Shown: one piece after another, positions 9,650-22,949 of the stretch
How the letters are laid out: each line of letters begins with the position of its first letter
How positions within the stretch are numbered: the stretch's first letter is position 1
Assembly: GCA_951799445.1 (NCBI GenBank)
Contig: OX637297.1
Coordinates: 1,240,001 to 1,304,000, forward strand
Origin: Pseudisothecium myosuroides
Taxonomy: Eukaryota; Streptophyta; Bryopsida; Hypnales; Lembophyllaceae
Reading direction: 5' to 3'
DNA length: 64,000 nt
The notes under the pieces: generated by a model
Databases searched by the model: none
The model's input: the letters and a program-made list of their open reading frames with translations, nothing else
What the model was told of the DNA's origin: nothing
Program-made: the position numbers and the translations under genes

Positions 9650-12618
9650 TATCAAAGAGAGCCTCCCAATTTGAAAGCAAGAACTAGAAAAACCTCATGA
9701 AAACTAAGGAATGTGGATACTGGAGGATACTTATGCTTCAAAAACCTGCTACAACTTAGACATTCACGTGCCGACCATTCTTTACTGCATTTCTCTAGGA
9801 GTTTATGGCCTCCTTGTAGGGAAAATTGTCTAGAGTGTAAAACTTTTGTCCAAACATCCGAACCCCAAGCGGCAAGTGCTTGCCAAGACAATTTTGGTGG
9901 CAAGACTTAAGAAATTTCAAGGTGTTAAAACACCTCTTGTCCTCCACCGAACCCATCACCATGAAGCAACCAATTTCGGCGACCTTGAAATATTCAGAGA
10001 TCAAGTTGGCCAAGTGCCTTGATTGTGAGAGATTTCTCCACAGCGTATTCATTAGATTGACATGGTCCAAGGGCGGTGCCAATGCTGCATCAGTGTTAGA
10101 TTTCATTGTCAACTTAAACAGACTCTGCTAGTTGTCAAGTTTGGAAGCAGATAACATTTCAGGGGTGGTGTATGGCCTTCCCCCATCCAACTCCATGTTG
10201 CCTGCACTCAAGAGCTTGGCCTGGCAATAAAAAAATTTCAACATTGATAGGTGCTGTGGAAAGCTCTCATCTGCCTCTTCTTGCTTCCAAGATTGGGGGT
10301 ACACGATCCCAAATGCATCCAGTAATTCTTGTTGAGGGAAGTGTTTGTCAAGTTTGTCACACAAGGACTGAGTGATCTCTGCATCAACCAAGGTCACATA
10401 GAAATGGGATAAATTGAATATCAACAAGCCGTTAATATAAGTAAGCCAACAATCACAAACAACCTAGCAATTTCAAAATCAATCATAGGATTAGAGCCGT
10501 CTACCCGCAGTCTAACAAAGCAGAAAACGTGAGGTACCTACAGACAATCTAAAGGCGGAAGAAAAAAAAATTGAAAAAAAAAAATGCAATTGAAATGAGA
10601 CACTGAAAATCCAAAAAAATATGCAAATAAAATGCACTTCATTGTCAATGCAATGAAGTGCCAAAAAACAACTCAAGTACAATTGAAACCAAGTCAAGCT
10701 AAAGCACAAATGGAGGAAAAAAATGGAAATGGAAAGGAAATCCATTACCAAAAAATTGATGTTCAATTGAGTCCTGGCAACAGTGGAACTCCTCTTGAAT
10801 CACAAAAATTTCAACCCTCGTGAGCTTGTCTTTGCCCCTAGCAAAAACTGTGGTGATCTTCAATTGAACACCAAGTGGGAAATTCCACTGTCACCATCTA
10901 AGTCTCGCCACTCCAGAGGGACGTCAACACTTTTCAGTTGCACTAGCTCGTTGTAACAAGCAAACCCCACCGTACTGAACGTAGAGGATGGATCAATAAA
11001 TATTCTTGCTAATTCAGCTTGGCAAATTTTAATTGATTATATAAAATCACACACAAAGATGTCACGCGCTTGGGTCAATTTTATCAAAAAGTGAACGCCA
11101 TTGAGTATTGGAATGAATAAGGCTAGATAGAGGAGGACCTCAATGTCTGAGAAGAAACCAAAGTTTTCAACAACAGCAGTGGTGGTCTTCTGGTTGCTAG
11201 ACGCATCCAATCCCATCTTCACAAGAAGAGTTGGGTACTCACTCAAAATATGCTGAGCTGGATTCATAGAAATCCTCATAATACGTTGGGCTGGACCTCA
11301 TAGAAATTCAGCGAGTACCGACATTCATGAGCATCTTTTGTACCTTAGTTTTCATGAGATTTGTTAGTTTTTGTAACTCAGAGTGCCGCTTGTGGCTGCG
11401 GCAAAAATACGTGTAGACGGACTGAAATAGTCCTTTCAAACGAGTAATGAACACGTAGTTGGAGAGAGTCTCCACCACTAAATTAATCCTATAACTAGCG
11501 CAGCTTGCGCCAACCAAGAAAAGGGCCCATTTCTCTTGAATGTGGGTAGTAACTCCCTTTTTTGGTCCCTGAAATGTGGACACGCCATTGGCCCCGAAAC
11601 AAACCAATTTTGACGATATAGACTCACGAGTTAGTCCACCCTCCCCCAACAATGAGAACATTATACTGTTGGTTAAGTGATCAGCAGAGCCATTGGCAAC
11701 GCAAGACAAGTGAAGTAAATGTGGTATCCTTTTCCAGTTATCCATCATGTAAACATGAACTCCAAGCCAGGAAATATTATCCACGGCTGTTACTTCGTTT
11801 GCATTGATAGACAATATCCAAGCAGAGTGAACAACGACTTTTAGAGCCGACAAAACACTCTCATGCATGTGTTTGCTCATCTCCCACCCACTGTTCTCAC
11901 ACCAATGTTTCTTTGGCAAGTTTTTCACCTTAAGGTGTCTCAAGAGATACTGTTCACGTTTGTAATCACACATCAGACGCCCATGACTCAAAACTTGAAA
12001 GAGAGTGGAGAACTGTACCCCTTTGCATTTGAACTCACCGTCCAAACTGCCCACTAATTGATCCGCCACACTCCCAAGCGAGCGGCGAGCCCAAAGCTTA
12101 CAAAATTTCAGATGCTTGCAGTCAAGCTTAGTGAAGGTCTCACCCTTCTTGAGGTGTGTGAATGGCACCCCGTCCTCTTTACACGTTCGCTTTCTTTTGT
12201 GTTTTTCTAAGTTGTCCATCTTTGGCACCATCACCTTCCGCCTCCTAGTGATCGCGGTGCAACTTTGGCACACCACTCTGATTAAGTCACCGTTGCTGTC
12301 AAACTCGCCCTTGGTCCAAGTGAACCTACATGCCCACACTGCTTGCCATCTTCTTGTGATAATGCTGGGGGAAACCTTCTTCCTCTTTGGTGCACTAGAA
12401 GAGGCGTCAGCAGCACCCCTCTTCTTCCTCCTACGCTTAGAAACTCCATCACCATCATTGGCTGCTTTGAGCAATACTGCAGTTGTTATAGAGAGGGTTT
12501 GTAGTTGCGGAGGGACGGGCAAAGAGTCGGGAAGGCGAGTCTCTGATATGTGCGTGACATCATCTGAAATGTCAATGGCACCACTTACTTCCTTTGTCGC
12601 AGATAATAGTTTGCCCAC
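9650..12618 (-). pseudogene. hAT-superfamily transposase (BED finger, DDE core, C-terminal dimerisation region)
   Basis: A decayed hAT transposase. The first open segment (12618 down to 11308, 436 codons) has a Lys/Arg-rich nuclear signal (residues ~60-82), a BED-type zinc finger (CQSC near residue 117, then His and Cys near 138-145), and the catalytic region with VDNISWLGVH and KLVCFGANGVSTFQG. Family members usually have GADG there; the Asn replaces a catalytic-region Asp. It starts at GTG, so the true first exon probably lies upstream. TGA at 11308 replaces a Trp codon and a 34-bp tandem duplication next to it shifts the frame. The protein then continues through LSEYPTLLVKM, DIEVLL, RDIFVCDF (11279-11037), KICQAEL to about 10870, and after an A-rich gap through DKLDKHFP, FGIVYPQSW (10427-10128) and the C-terminal SEYFKVAEIGCFMVMGSVED block (10112-9795), the hAT dimerisation region. 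Terminal inverted repeats were not identified. Confidence 0.85.
11243..11311. repeat. 34-bp tandem duplication inside the hAT gene
   Basis: On the minus strand, ATTTCTATGAGGTCCAGC and ATTTCTATGAATCCAGC begin consecutive ~34-bp copies ending in TATTATGAG and TATTTTGAG. The duplication is not a multiple of three and breaks the transposase frame. Confidence 0.7.
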
Positions 12619-14183
12619 ACACTAGCTATTGCAGCTTGAAAAAAAAGTCTTGACCTTGAAGTTGTCACGTAGTTGTAGATGAGGTGCCATTCTTGCAAAC
12701 CTACCCCCCAAATCCACAATTCTCCAAAGACAAACACAGTGCGCACAAAACAAAAGCAAAATGCAACAATTAGTCACTGTCACAAGGTAAGCAAGGAGCA
12801 AAAAAACAAACACACACGGAAGCTAAACAATAGACAATGTCAAAATGTAGGTGATCCAAAGAAAGGAAGCACAACACTTTAATCACCAAAGAAGGCGCCT
12901 GAAGCCGATGTCCACCACCAACGAGCAATACCAATGAACCAATTGCAAATTGAATGACAGCCTCCATTTCTGTCGTTCAGTGAATGCAAGGAGAGAAGAT
13001 CACAGGAATCTCCAAAATTCACAATACACAGGATGACAAGATTGGTGGCTAAAACCACTCAAATTTGCAAACAACGACGCCCTAAATCCCACATTCAAAG
13101 TGCCCAAGGAAGCGAGGAGGCGAGGAGTCCAAGACCATTCAACAATCAACATTGAACAATATTTTGAAAACCCTGAGATTCAAAAAATGATGATTGCTTG
13201 TCCCAATTTGGGACTTGCTAGTCACACGCAAATTCATGGCACCGATCTCTAGAACAAGCAATGGAGCAGATTGAAGCAGGAGCTGGGAAAAATTGCAAAA
13301 GTAATTGCGAAAGCCACCAAAAACAAATCGCGCTTGTGAAAAATCTGCACAGCCAGGGAGACAAAGCTGCTACTTGTCTTAGCACATAGTATTCCTTGAG
13401 TTTAGGATTCCTTGCTAAATGGACGGCGAAGATGCAGCAGTCTTTGCTCCCCATCGATGGCTAAGGCCGCATTTAAGCTCTCACGTCATCTTCGTCGGAG
13501 TGGATGGCTACAAAAAAAATATGAATGAAAAGCTACATTTGCGACCTCTCAGTTAACGGCATTCGTGAATATGCTCAAATCTTGTTTTTCCACAAATTTT
13601 CTGCCATGTACAAGTAGCACCCTCAAAATCTAGGTAAAATACAAGCAAATTTTAGCCAGTTTTGGAAACGCTGGTGCCAACTCTACCCTACTACCATGGT
13701 AACAATCTTCAAATTATATTGAAAGCCTCATGTCAATGGTATCCCAGAGCGGAATAAATTTTCCACCTGGGGCAAACTATGCCTAACCTAGCCTGACTCC
13801 ATCCCTTTCAGAGTTTCAGTTCTCGGCTCAGACACGAGAAAGGCCCCAGCTTGCTGACTGGGTTTTATTGGCTGCTGTTGGCGGGCAGGGGAGACATAAC
13901 CTGAGTCCCAGGGGCGTTCTGGCTCCCCCTCCGTCCTCCTGCCCCTTTCATTTCTGTTTCAAACAATTTGTCTCTGGTTGTTGGGAGTTTCTTAGGGAAA
14001 TTGTCTGCTGCGTCACGTTGTTGTTGGGCGCGAAGTTTCGCAGAGGAACATGTCATCGCAAGCTGTTTTTAATCATTCCGACATTTTCTATTCTATCTCG
14101 ACCACTTGTTGTTTTCCTGTCAGTGAACGGGACTACCTTGTGGACTAAATTATTTGCAGATTGCAGGCAATTGTTTGGCTGCA
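12619..14183. other. hAT 5' flank and upstream region of the SRPBCC gene
   Basis: No recognised coding segment. The left half probably holds the 5' part of the hAT element. The right half (about 13860-14183) is GC-richer and should contain the promoter and 5' UTR of the next gene. TTTGCAG at 14153-14159 could be a 3' splice site of a 5' UTR intron. I did not find a convincing TATA box. Confidence 0.4.
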
Positions 14184-17159
14184 ATGTGCGTGGCTCATCT
14201 CACTGCGGTGTCGCATTGTCTTTCGATGAATAAACCATCCTCGCGCAATGCAGTTTTGTTTGCAAATGTTGGAGGAACATGTAATTTTCTGGGTGGATTG
14301 CCTTCGGGTCATCTTAGCAACTGCGCGGCGACTTCTTCTTCAGGGGGGCGCTTCTCAAGAAGATCAAGAAATCTCTCGTTGTCACCGTCGTTGGCAACAT
14401 TTAGGAAGAGCAGTTTTACTATGTGTAGTAATTTGACGCATCACAGAAATCCTGGGATAGCTTGCCAGCAGAATTACATCATCTTCGTTCCCGATCGAAT
14501 ATTTTCGCTCAAGGATATGGGTAGGCGCTCGCACATTAGCGTCAGCTCCTCTCAACGTGCCTTGAATTTCAGATTTGTATTTCAGCAGGCCGAGAATCAC
14601 TTATCTTGTACGCACACGGTTGTAAGGCACCTGGGGCGATTGAAGGTGTCTTCAGTTTCATCCAAGAACGGCACAGGTGTGTTTCAATGCTTTGCAATCT
14701 TTTCCTCCTGCGAATGAAAGATTCCTCATGCTGCAGCGATATCACTTGTGCAGCGCACATCATTTGAGTTTCTCCCTTCTCCCGGCTTTATGTCACCCGT
14801 TATCACAGATTAAGGGTTTTCGTCTTACTTTTGGAAATGATGGAAGCTGCAGATGACGTCTCAAATGATGGCAAAGAGCAGGAGTCTCCGGCAAACTCAC
14901 TGAAATTTATTCATAAAGTTACACTGGATGTTTTAGCCCCGCCGGATCTTGTGTGGAAGCTGTGGACCGACATCAAGAGCGCGCCTCTATGGTATGGCAC
15001 TCTATGATGTGATCAGGAACTCCTCATGCGCGCCTTTGTCTTGTGCGACGTGCACTGCAGAGTAAATTTTCTTGGGGTATTGCTGCAAGCAAAGTTTCAA
15101 TGGGAATCGCTCGATCAGGCAAGGATTAAACATGATCATGTGAAGTAATATCATTAAAAAAAACTGCCGTGGTAGCCTACTAGTTCACAATTTTTGCTAT
15201 TAACTGAACTGTCTTACTTATCATGCATTCGAATCCTCAATTCAACAAGTACTCGGTTGTTTTTGCAGGATGCGGTGGATTGATCGAGTTGACTTCTTGG
15301 ATGATGATGGCATAGTTGATTCATGCCAGGACTTGCCACCAGGCCTTAGACGATTTTCTCGTTGGATTTGCAGCACCATTGGTTTCCAGGTGAGTAGTAT
15401 CGTCTCATTGTATGCACGAAACGGCTTTCCTCATTGATGATACCTAGGATGCGTATTTGAGTATATGGTATGGTATTATTGTGTGCTTGCGGGCAATGAT
15501 CTTGATGATGTTGCAGTTGTGTCTGGTGTAAGGTAATGTGGGTCGCTAGAGTAGAGAAAGTGGAGTCCAACCCACCAGTGCGAGTTTTGAGGTGGGCAAC
15601 AGTGGAGGGCCTTTCAAGCCGCGGGGAAGTGGCCTTTAAAGAAAATGACACCAGAGGAACCACCGTTGAGCTTTCTGTAAGTACATCAATATTTTCACCT
15701 TTGCAGATGTGGTTCTATTAATTCTCTTTGCAGTAATGGCTGGATGTGATTTTCTTCGTGTACAAGAACGTGGATCACTTGATCAACTGGACACATTATG
15801 ATCAGTTGATTCACACTTTGTGACTGTCTGTAGCTCATCAGCAGAGTAATGAATCGGTAATGAATCGGGTTCCAATTTGGTTTTCCTGAAGACTTGATAT
15901 TGGGAGTGCCATGATTTTGAAATATTTGAAAGCTGTTGGCAGATTTCGCATTCGTTGCCTGCAGCTCTTGGCCGAGTCATGCAATCAGGTGCTCTGAGGG
16001 GTTTGGTCCAGGTACTCTTTTCTTGAATTGCATGCCCCAGAAATATCCTAGTTGTATGAATAGCTGTGCTTTTCATACACCCGAACCTGGTATTTATTAA
16101 CATCATTCTATAAACATGTAGTCAGGTACGGAGGCTGTCAGCAGAAATGCACGTCACCTCGAACATAATTATTATATATGGGTTTTTTGTCTCAGAATAT
16201 TGGTTACTTGTACAGCAGAAGCTCTCTAAAGTATTAACCTCTCTACAGGTAATATTGATTGCCCGGTCCTGGCCTGGGCTGCATGCAAACGCATGCATGC
16301 AATGACCCTCCCTAATGTAATAACCGCTCTAATGGACTGTAGTCAGCCCATTCCCGACCCTATTACTTTAGAGGTGTTCTACTGTAGTAGACTTTCATGC
16401 TGGATGCACTTGGAGAATTTGATTTATTCCTTGCTTGCCATAGTCGGTACCGTCAGTGCCAACGAGAGTATTCGAATCTGGTACAGGACTTGACGTTGAC
16501 TCATTCAACGTCCCAGTTGCAGGATTATACTGTTTCACTTCATCAGTTGCTGATTTGCATTTGAGTTGCTTACAACATCTGTATTATTACCCTGCTATTA
16601 CTAACCTTTTTTTGAACAAAAAATGCAGGCTACTTTGCAGAACGACTTGGAGTGCTTTCAGAAGGTATGCACATCGTGATGTGTGCTTTCTTCATCTGCT
16701 TATATAAACAGATTCAGATTTCATTATTAAATTGCAGAGCATGCAGCCAGTAATTCACATGGCCTTCGCAGGATTTTGCAGGAGTTCGTTCAGGGCACAC
16801 CCTTTAATTCCGTTTCTTGAAGAGCCTAAGACCTTATATTTATAAATCATTGTTTGTGCTGCATTGCTTCAGCTAATGTGATCAAGTAACTGAGGTTGTG
16901 TTCCTAGTTGAGGGTAACTTGGCTAAAAGGATGGCATGTACCAGTATGTCCTGAAAAAAAAATTCACTGCTTTTAGCCTAGATTCTTGAAGTTTGCTTTA
17001 CATTTTGTGATAATTTTCTGTTCATGTTTGCAGTACGCTGCAGAAGTGGTCAATCAGCAACCTGAATGTACCACTAGTGGCGACGAATGTATTATGGAGA
17101 GGAGGGAGTCGTTGACAATCACAACAGCTTGCAGCCAGAACATGAGTGATGTTCGTTAA
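14184..17159 (+). CDS. SRPBCC (polyketide cyclase/dehydrase, COQ10-like) protein, seven exons, probable organellar leader
   Basis: The model joins 14184-14676, 14853-14991, 15269-15389, 15533-15676, 15943-16011, 16629-16664 and 17034-17159. All six introns are GT-AG and phases match exactly (1, 2, then 0), giving 375 codons plus TAA. Residues ~1-165 are Ser/Arg/Asn-rich with few acidic residues, as in chloroplast or mitochondrial leaders. From about residue 185 the sequence matches the plant START-like cyclase/dehydrase proteins: a hydrophobic strand with KVTLDVLAPPDLVWKLW, the APLWMRWIDRVDFL block, a short linker, VMWVARVEKVES, RWATVEGLSSRGEVAF, SLPAALGRVM and the closing helix LQNDLECFQKYA. 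Such proteins form a helix-grip cavity that binds hydrophobic ligands; the ligand here is unknown. The start is the first ATG in the open frame. The exon 4 acceptor (AAG at 15530-15532) is not pyrimidine-rich; an earlier CAG (15516) would give a stop. It appears to be the only intact host gene in the window. Confidence 0.85.
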
Positions 17160-18226
17160 CCCCTAACTGCCCTAACTGCCCTAACCGACCATATATTGTC
17201 GATCTGAAATTTCACTATTGTTTTTGTGTGGGCAGTTAAATTCCTTGTGTGGACTTTTTAAAAATTTTTAACAAGCAGTTTTGAAGGTTAACTATTGAAA
17301 GCTTTTATTTTTCATTGGAGAATGTAAATATTTGATTTTTGAGAGGTCTTCAAAGGCATATATGTACCATTAGTGGATGAGTAAAGCTTGTCAATTTTAC
17401 TTCATTTCTTGGCTTTGAGCAAAGTTTGTCAATTTAACTTAATTTAAGATCTAAGATTTTGTATTTATACATTTGCTTTTAAAATGATCTTAATGGAAAG
17501 AATAAAGTGTTTTCACGAATTTCACCATTGAAAATTTAAACATGCAAGAGTTGATTTGGAGTTATTTGTGATTTTTACTTTTAAAAAAAATTGCATTTCA
17601 ACAATTGCAAGGTAGATTGTGTAATGTGTTTGATAGCTCTTCATTTGAACTTAAGGTTTTTGGAAGTGCATTTTAGTGTGTTAATATGATTTCTAGGTCA
17701 CATCTATCTCTTTGAACATCTATATGGTTAGATTTTGAAAAAATCAATTTACTTTAGTGGGGATAATTGTAAGCTCATGCTCTTTTTATATAAGAAAATT
17801 ACACTTTAAAAGGATTAGATAGTCAAGGGTTAAATCTAATACGTAAGTTGTTTGTACATAATTCGTTGTACCGTATGTGAAGGTCTAATTTGGCACAAGT
17901 GTTCAAATACTTTCTTTTTCATGCGTTGAACTATTAGTATTAGAGTTTTGGCATTTCAATGTCTAATTTTTGTATTTGATAGCTTTTAGGTTTTCTTGTT
18001 TTGCCAAATTTTTGAGTATTTTGTAGGTTTTCATATATATTGCCTAAATTTTTGATTCAAAAATACTCAAAAATTTAGGCAATATGTATGAAAAAATTTG
18101 GCAAAATTTTGGACATTTCACTTGAAATATTTCAAATATTTAGACAAACTCAAAAAATAGGTAACTAAAAATACCTAAGTTTGAAACGTAGGGCATGTTA
18201 GAAAAAGCAACTACAATAGTAATACG
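17160..18226. other. AT-rich gene-free tract
   Basis: Directly after the stop codon the sequence reads CCCCTAACTG then CCCTAACTG and CCCTAACCG, a short degenerate tandem repeat. The rest is AT-rich with no coding signal and contains the hairpin at 17999-18106. Confidence 0.45.
17999..18106. repeat. Short AT-rich inverted repeat, stem about 45 bp
   Basis: TTTTGCCAAATTTTT and CATATATATTGCCTAAATTT on the left arm pair with AAATTTAGGCAATATGTATG and AAAATTTGGCAAAA on the right. The left arm holds an extra ~15 bp, so the stem would have a bulge. Probably a tiny fold-back or MITE relic. Confidence 0.65.
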
Positions 18227-19466
18227 GTTAAACTATACCAGCACATCTAGATGAGGACCAATTGGCAATATAGCAATTTTGAGTAGCTCACTATAAATGG
18301 AAATTTTATTATTTCTCTTTGAAATTTTCACACAGGATCAATGTTTTTTTTTTTCATTTTCCATGAAGTGACAAAGTGGCGATATTAAATGTTACGGTGG
18401 TGCTCCAAGTTTTAACATTCATCCACGTATTGGATAGAAAATGTGATACTACGTATCTATAATTCTATTTTCATTCACAATGTGGCGATTTCATCCAAGA
18501 TTTTTCTTGAACTTGAAGTTTTTTGGTGATTTCATCCAAAATTTTACTAAAAATTTCCTATAGGCTTGGTGCTAGGTCAAAATTTTTGGTGCAATTTTGC
18601 ATCAAATTGCCGGAAAAAAAAACATTGTACAAGATGTGTTCGAAGTGTAGCTTCAAGGCCCAACAATTTTCATAACTTTTGACTACATGGTTAAAAAGTT
18701 ATTGCATGATATGTAATTTTCTTTGATCGGCGGGCAATCCAAGTAGTTGAAAAAAATTCTTTAAAAATCATTTTTTTGAAAAATAAAAATTTGAAATTGG
18801 TTTTCTAGGTTTATATGTATATAGAAAGCTTTGAATCATTCCATTTGAATTAATGAATCATAAATTATGAGGAGTTGGAGTTTGAGGGTAGTTATAAAAT
18901 CTTTATTCTAAAATAAACTTTGAAGTCCTTTATTTAACTCAATTTTCAATATTTTTGAAAGAAAATTAAAAAATTGAGTGTAGATTGTTTATTAGAGCAT
19001 TACAATTGTTAGAATTGGCATTTATCAATTCCATAATGAAATTCTTTACACTTTAGTAATTTGAATCTTTCTCTACCTCTTTCTACTTACAATTTTTTCC
19101 TATATGTTGTACAATTCCAAATGATTTGAAATTTTTTAAGCATGCAGCCAACTTACCTTGAAGAATGAATCCAAAGAGTAATCACCATTTTGGACAATTT
19201 TTCATACAAATGTGACCTTGTGAATTGGAGCTGCCCGTTTTTTTGCAAGGACAAAAAATGGATTTTTGTCAATTCAAATGCTAATATCTTGCAATCTACA
19301 CGGTGGAAAATTCTGAAATTTTTTTCACATCTTCAACTAGTGTACTACAAGATCCTATGATTATATGTGTTCAAAAATATTTTTTTCTAAAGTTTGGTAT
19401 TTATATTAGAAATGGCAATTTTGGAGCGATTTTGGAAAAACATAGTCAAAAACCTTTAGGGGTTAA
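18227..19466 (+). mobile_element. TTAA-type element, diverged copy
   Basis: The right end reads CCTTTAGGGGTTAA (to 19466), matching the termini of the better copies at 22950 and 32437. Interior blocks such as GTAGCTCACTATAAATGG, CATAACTTTTGACTACATGG and AAAGCTTTGAATCATTCCAT match the fold-back arms at 22950-23696. The left end (GGTTAAACTATACC near 18226) is degenerate. No coding capacity. Confidence 0.55.
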
Positions 19467-22400
19467 TCTCTAGAGTCCTAAGAATCCCCTCAAGGGACTC
19501 TTGAAGGTTTAAACAAAAACCTATAATCTCAATTTTCTTTAATATTTTTTGAATTATTTTCTAAAATAAGAAATTTGATTAGCTTTCTAGAAATATAATT
19601 CTTATATCAATTGGAAATTGGAATCAAAAATTGTGCTACAATAGAGTTATTTGTAAAGTCCCCCCCACTTTGGGCATGACTTTTTTTGAAGTTGAGAAGG
19701 CAACTGTAGTTGAAGCGTCAAACTATTTTGCAAGATACTTATGTCACGACTTCAAAAGTGGGGACCAAACTTTTTTAGGCACCATTTTGATGGAAAAATA
19801 AGTTTCATACCCACTTTTATTTCGACTTTTTTAATTCAACCAGCTTTTTCACAAAACTCATGGGTTTAAACCCCGGTTTAGTGTACTTTACGAATAACTC
19901 AAATAAGCCGAAAACAAATGAAGGCAGGCAACTTAAATTTTTTTTTTAATTGAATTTTAAAAAAATTATTTTTTGTAGATTAAATTTTTATATGTCAAAA
20001 ACTTTACTTCATTCCATTTGGATAAGTAATTTAAAAATTGTAAATCTTCTTGTTTTGCGGACAATCTTAGCAAATTCTTGAGAAAATACTATATTGGATC
20101 CATTCATAAATTCAATTTTCACAAGTTTTCAGAAAAAGAAGTTGCCTATGGTTTAGTTTAGTTTTTTGAACAATTGCATTGTTGGAATTAATGTGTTTCA
20201 AGTCCATCTTAGAACTATCAACAATTTATTTTTTCCTTCTCTATTTTAACTAATTTGACTTACCAATTTTTAAAGAATGAAATCATAAGGGCACAAGGTT
20301 TGAAATTTTTTTTTTCCAAACTCTCAGTTCAATTCTTCAACATAATTTTTTTTAAATTTACAATCTATAGTACAAAACTTTTAAGTTAAGAGGACTTAAA
20401 GCCTTATAATCAAGTCAACCTAGGAGCTAACAGACTTGTTTTGTTTACTTTAATCGCTCACTGCTCCAACCTCAACAGCATCACGGAGACATTTTAGAAG
20501 CAATACGCATATGAATTGACCTAGCAAAAAATCACCACACCTATAGCTAAATCCACTACTAATTTTAGTAGATGCCTTTACTATAGGTGGATAGGTTTTG
20601 TCCAAATTAGTAGTCGTATATTACATAAGGACATCATAATGTTTGATGGACATAGCATTTTTGAAAAAAGTGCTGCATTTTATATTTTTTGATATTTGCT
20701 AAATGATTTGTATGTGTCTCAATTTATAGACTTGGGTCCCATTTTAAGCAAGTGCTCACATGCAATTCCAAAACACGCATGCCAATTTTTGAGCTTCAAC
20801 AGGGTATGTCCAAGAAAAAAATGGTTAGACGTCATTAGACTATAGGCATTACAAAGGAACCAGTGATAGCGATGAGCAGGGACAAATGCAATGGCTACGA
20901 ATAATTATAAGTCACATTTCTGACTTCAAATTAGTGTAGGTTGATCCTCTCCATCTGAGACCACATGGCATGGAACATCATATTCATTAAATTGGGAGTT
21001 TTTCGAGGAAATGGAAGTTTCTAAAAGTACTACAAATTATAAACTGTACACAATTTGCTATAAATAAATACCAAATAAGCAATGCAATGACACACATAGC
21101 ATGTAAGGAATTGCAAAATTCCATAATTCCATGTAGTAATTCCAAAATACTTAGTACTTTATATAAAGTAATCATCAATTATATACATATTGCATATATA
21201 TATTATAAACATAGAATAATCCATGTATTGTATCTATACTTCTATCATTGAATATATACATATTACATCTATATATATTGATGTGGGAGTTTGTAGAAGC
21301 ACTAAAAACCATGAATAGTTACAATCTTGCTAGCAAACTATATAGTGCTTAGTGACTGCGTTGGAACATCACAATCATTCGAGCGGGTTGCTTAGAGACA
21401 GGTGGCTATAGCGCTCATAGAACTATGTGATGTACTCTTTAGCTTCTTTCAGGCCTTCAAAAATTTCGGTTCTTGTGTGAGCCACTACAATGGTTCACAA
21501 CTGAGAAGTAGAGAAAATAAAATAATTTAGATAAAATTACAAATTATAAATGATTAGTTGTATGAATGTAAGCCATAACCATGAACTATTGGACTTTCTA
21601 ATAGATAGAAATGAAAATTTTATAACAAAAGTATGAAGTTTAGGAATTGCAATTATACCAAATGATATTGAAATTCTAGAGAAAATTAGGAATCTTAAAT
21701 TAAAAAAGACATTAAGTAAGAAATGGAAATTTACTTAAATAGGCAAATGGTTAGATGTTGAGAAATTAGAAATAAAATGCTACATGAAGAAAATTGTATA
21801 AAAAAATAGATTGGAAATTAAAAACGCAAATAAAAAAAATACAAAACTAATTAGTAGAGTTAGAACAACTATTAGAACACTAACATTGTAAAAAGTAATC
21901 CAAAATAGCAAAAAAACAAGAAACTAATGGGATTTACAGTAAAGTAGTGTGTTTTACAATAAAATAGTACGATTTCCCACAATTTAGTGCAAATTTCAGT
22001 AGATTAGTATAGGGATGTAATTTTGATGGATGAATCTTGAAATTATTGGCTCTTAGGGTGGAAGACTAGGGTTAGTATTTCTGTTGTGTTTGATGACTCT
22101 TTCTCTCTCTCTTTCTACTTCGGGTGTGTATTTGAAGGAATAACTTCTTGTGATTTGTAGGCGTTTTAGGAATGAATTACTAGTGATTAGGGGAGGGAAG
22201 GACTAGGAACAATTTGTCGAGTAGGTTCTATTGTTTTATGAAAGAAAATGAGTGAAAAGTGAAATTTTGGGAGGTCAGATAGAAAACTGCTTGAGAATGA
22301 GGGGAGAACTTTGAGTGAGATCCAAACTGCCAACTTCGATAAGCAATAGCGGATTAGCGGGAGCATGGCAAATTGGATAGAGTTGAAAATTGGTGAAAAA

Positions 22401-22949
22401 ATGCACCTTGAATCTGACTTTCTAAAAGCCTAGATTCAACTCATTTGGAGTGCGGATGAGACAAGGGCAATTGATTTTGTGTGAGGTGATTTTGCTGCCG
22501 CTAAAATTGGGAGCGATGACTTTGAGGAAGTAGATCGGGAGTTTCACAAGGATTCTAAAGTTGAATTTTGGTGAGCAAGTGAGGGGCCAAGTCAGGCTTC
22601 CAACAAGTTTAGTTTTGGGACATTTGAACAACATTTGAGACAATGGTGATTATTCTAGAGAAAGGTGGTCTGCTGCCACAATTGCGGTGATTGGTGACCC
22701 TTGTTTTGGGTTTTTTTTTATGAATACTCTACTTGAGTACCATGCTAGATTTATTGTAATGCTAATTATAACCTATTTTGATCTTACAACATTGGGCATG
22801 TATGGAGTTCTTATTGAGGGGAATTTAAGGCACAATTTTACATGATTGGGTACCTAAAAATGAATGCATGATTAGGAAGTTTTATTTCCTAGATTTTGGA
22901 GTAAGTGCAAAAGCGCTATCCAAATGGAGAAAAAATTAGGGTTTGTAGG
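19467..22949. other. AT-rich repeat-derived tract without genes
   Basis: No coding frame of note. Around 19980-20220 the sequence resembles the interior of the TTAA-type elements (ACTTCATTCCATTTGGATAA, TTCTTGTTTTGCGGACAATC), so this is probably another eroded copy. Around 21180-21290 there are TATATA-rich microsatellite stretches. Nothing else is supported. Confidence 0.4.

Noticed and set aside
17157..17195. Interstitial telomeric repeat (CCCTAA-type)
   Set aside because: Only about three degenerate units with extra bases (CCCTAACTG). Plant telomeres use CCCTAAA, and the string is better compared with the TTAA-element terminus.
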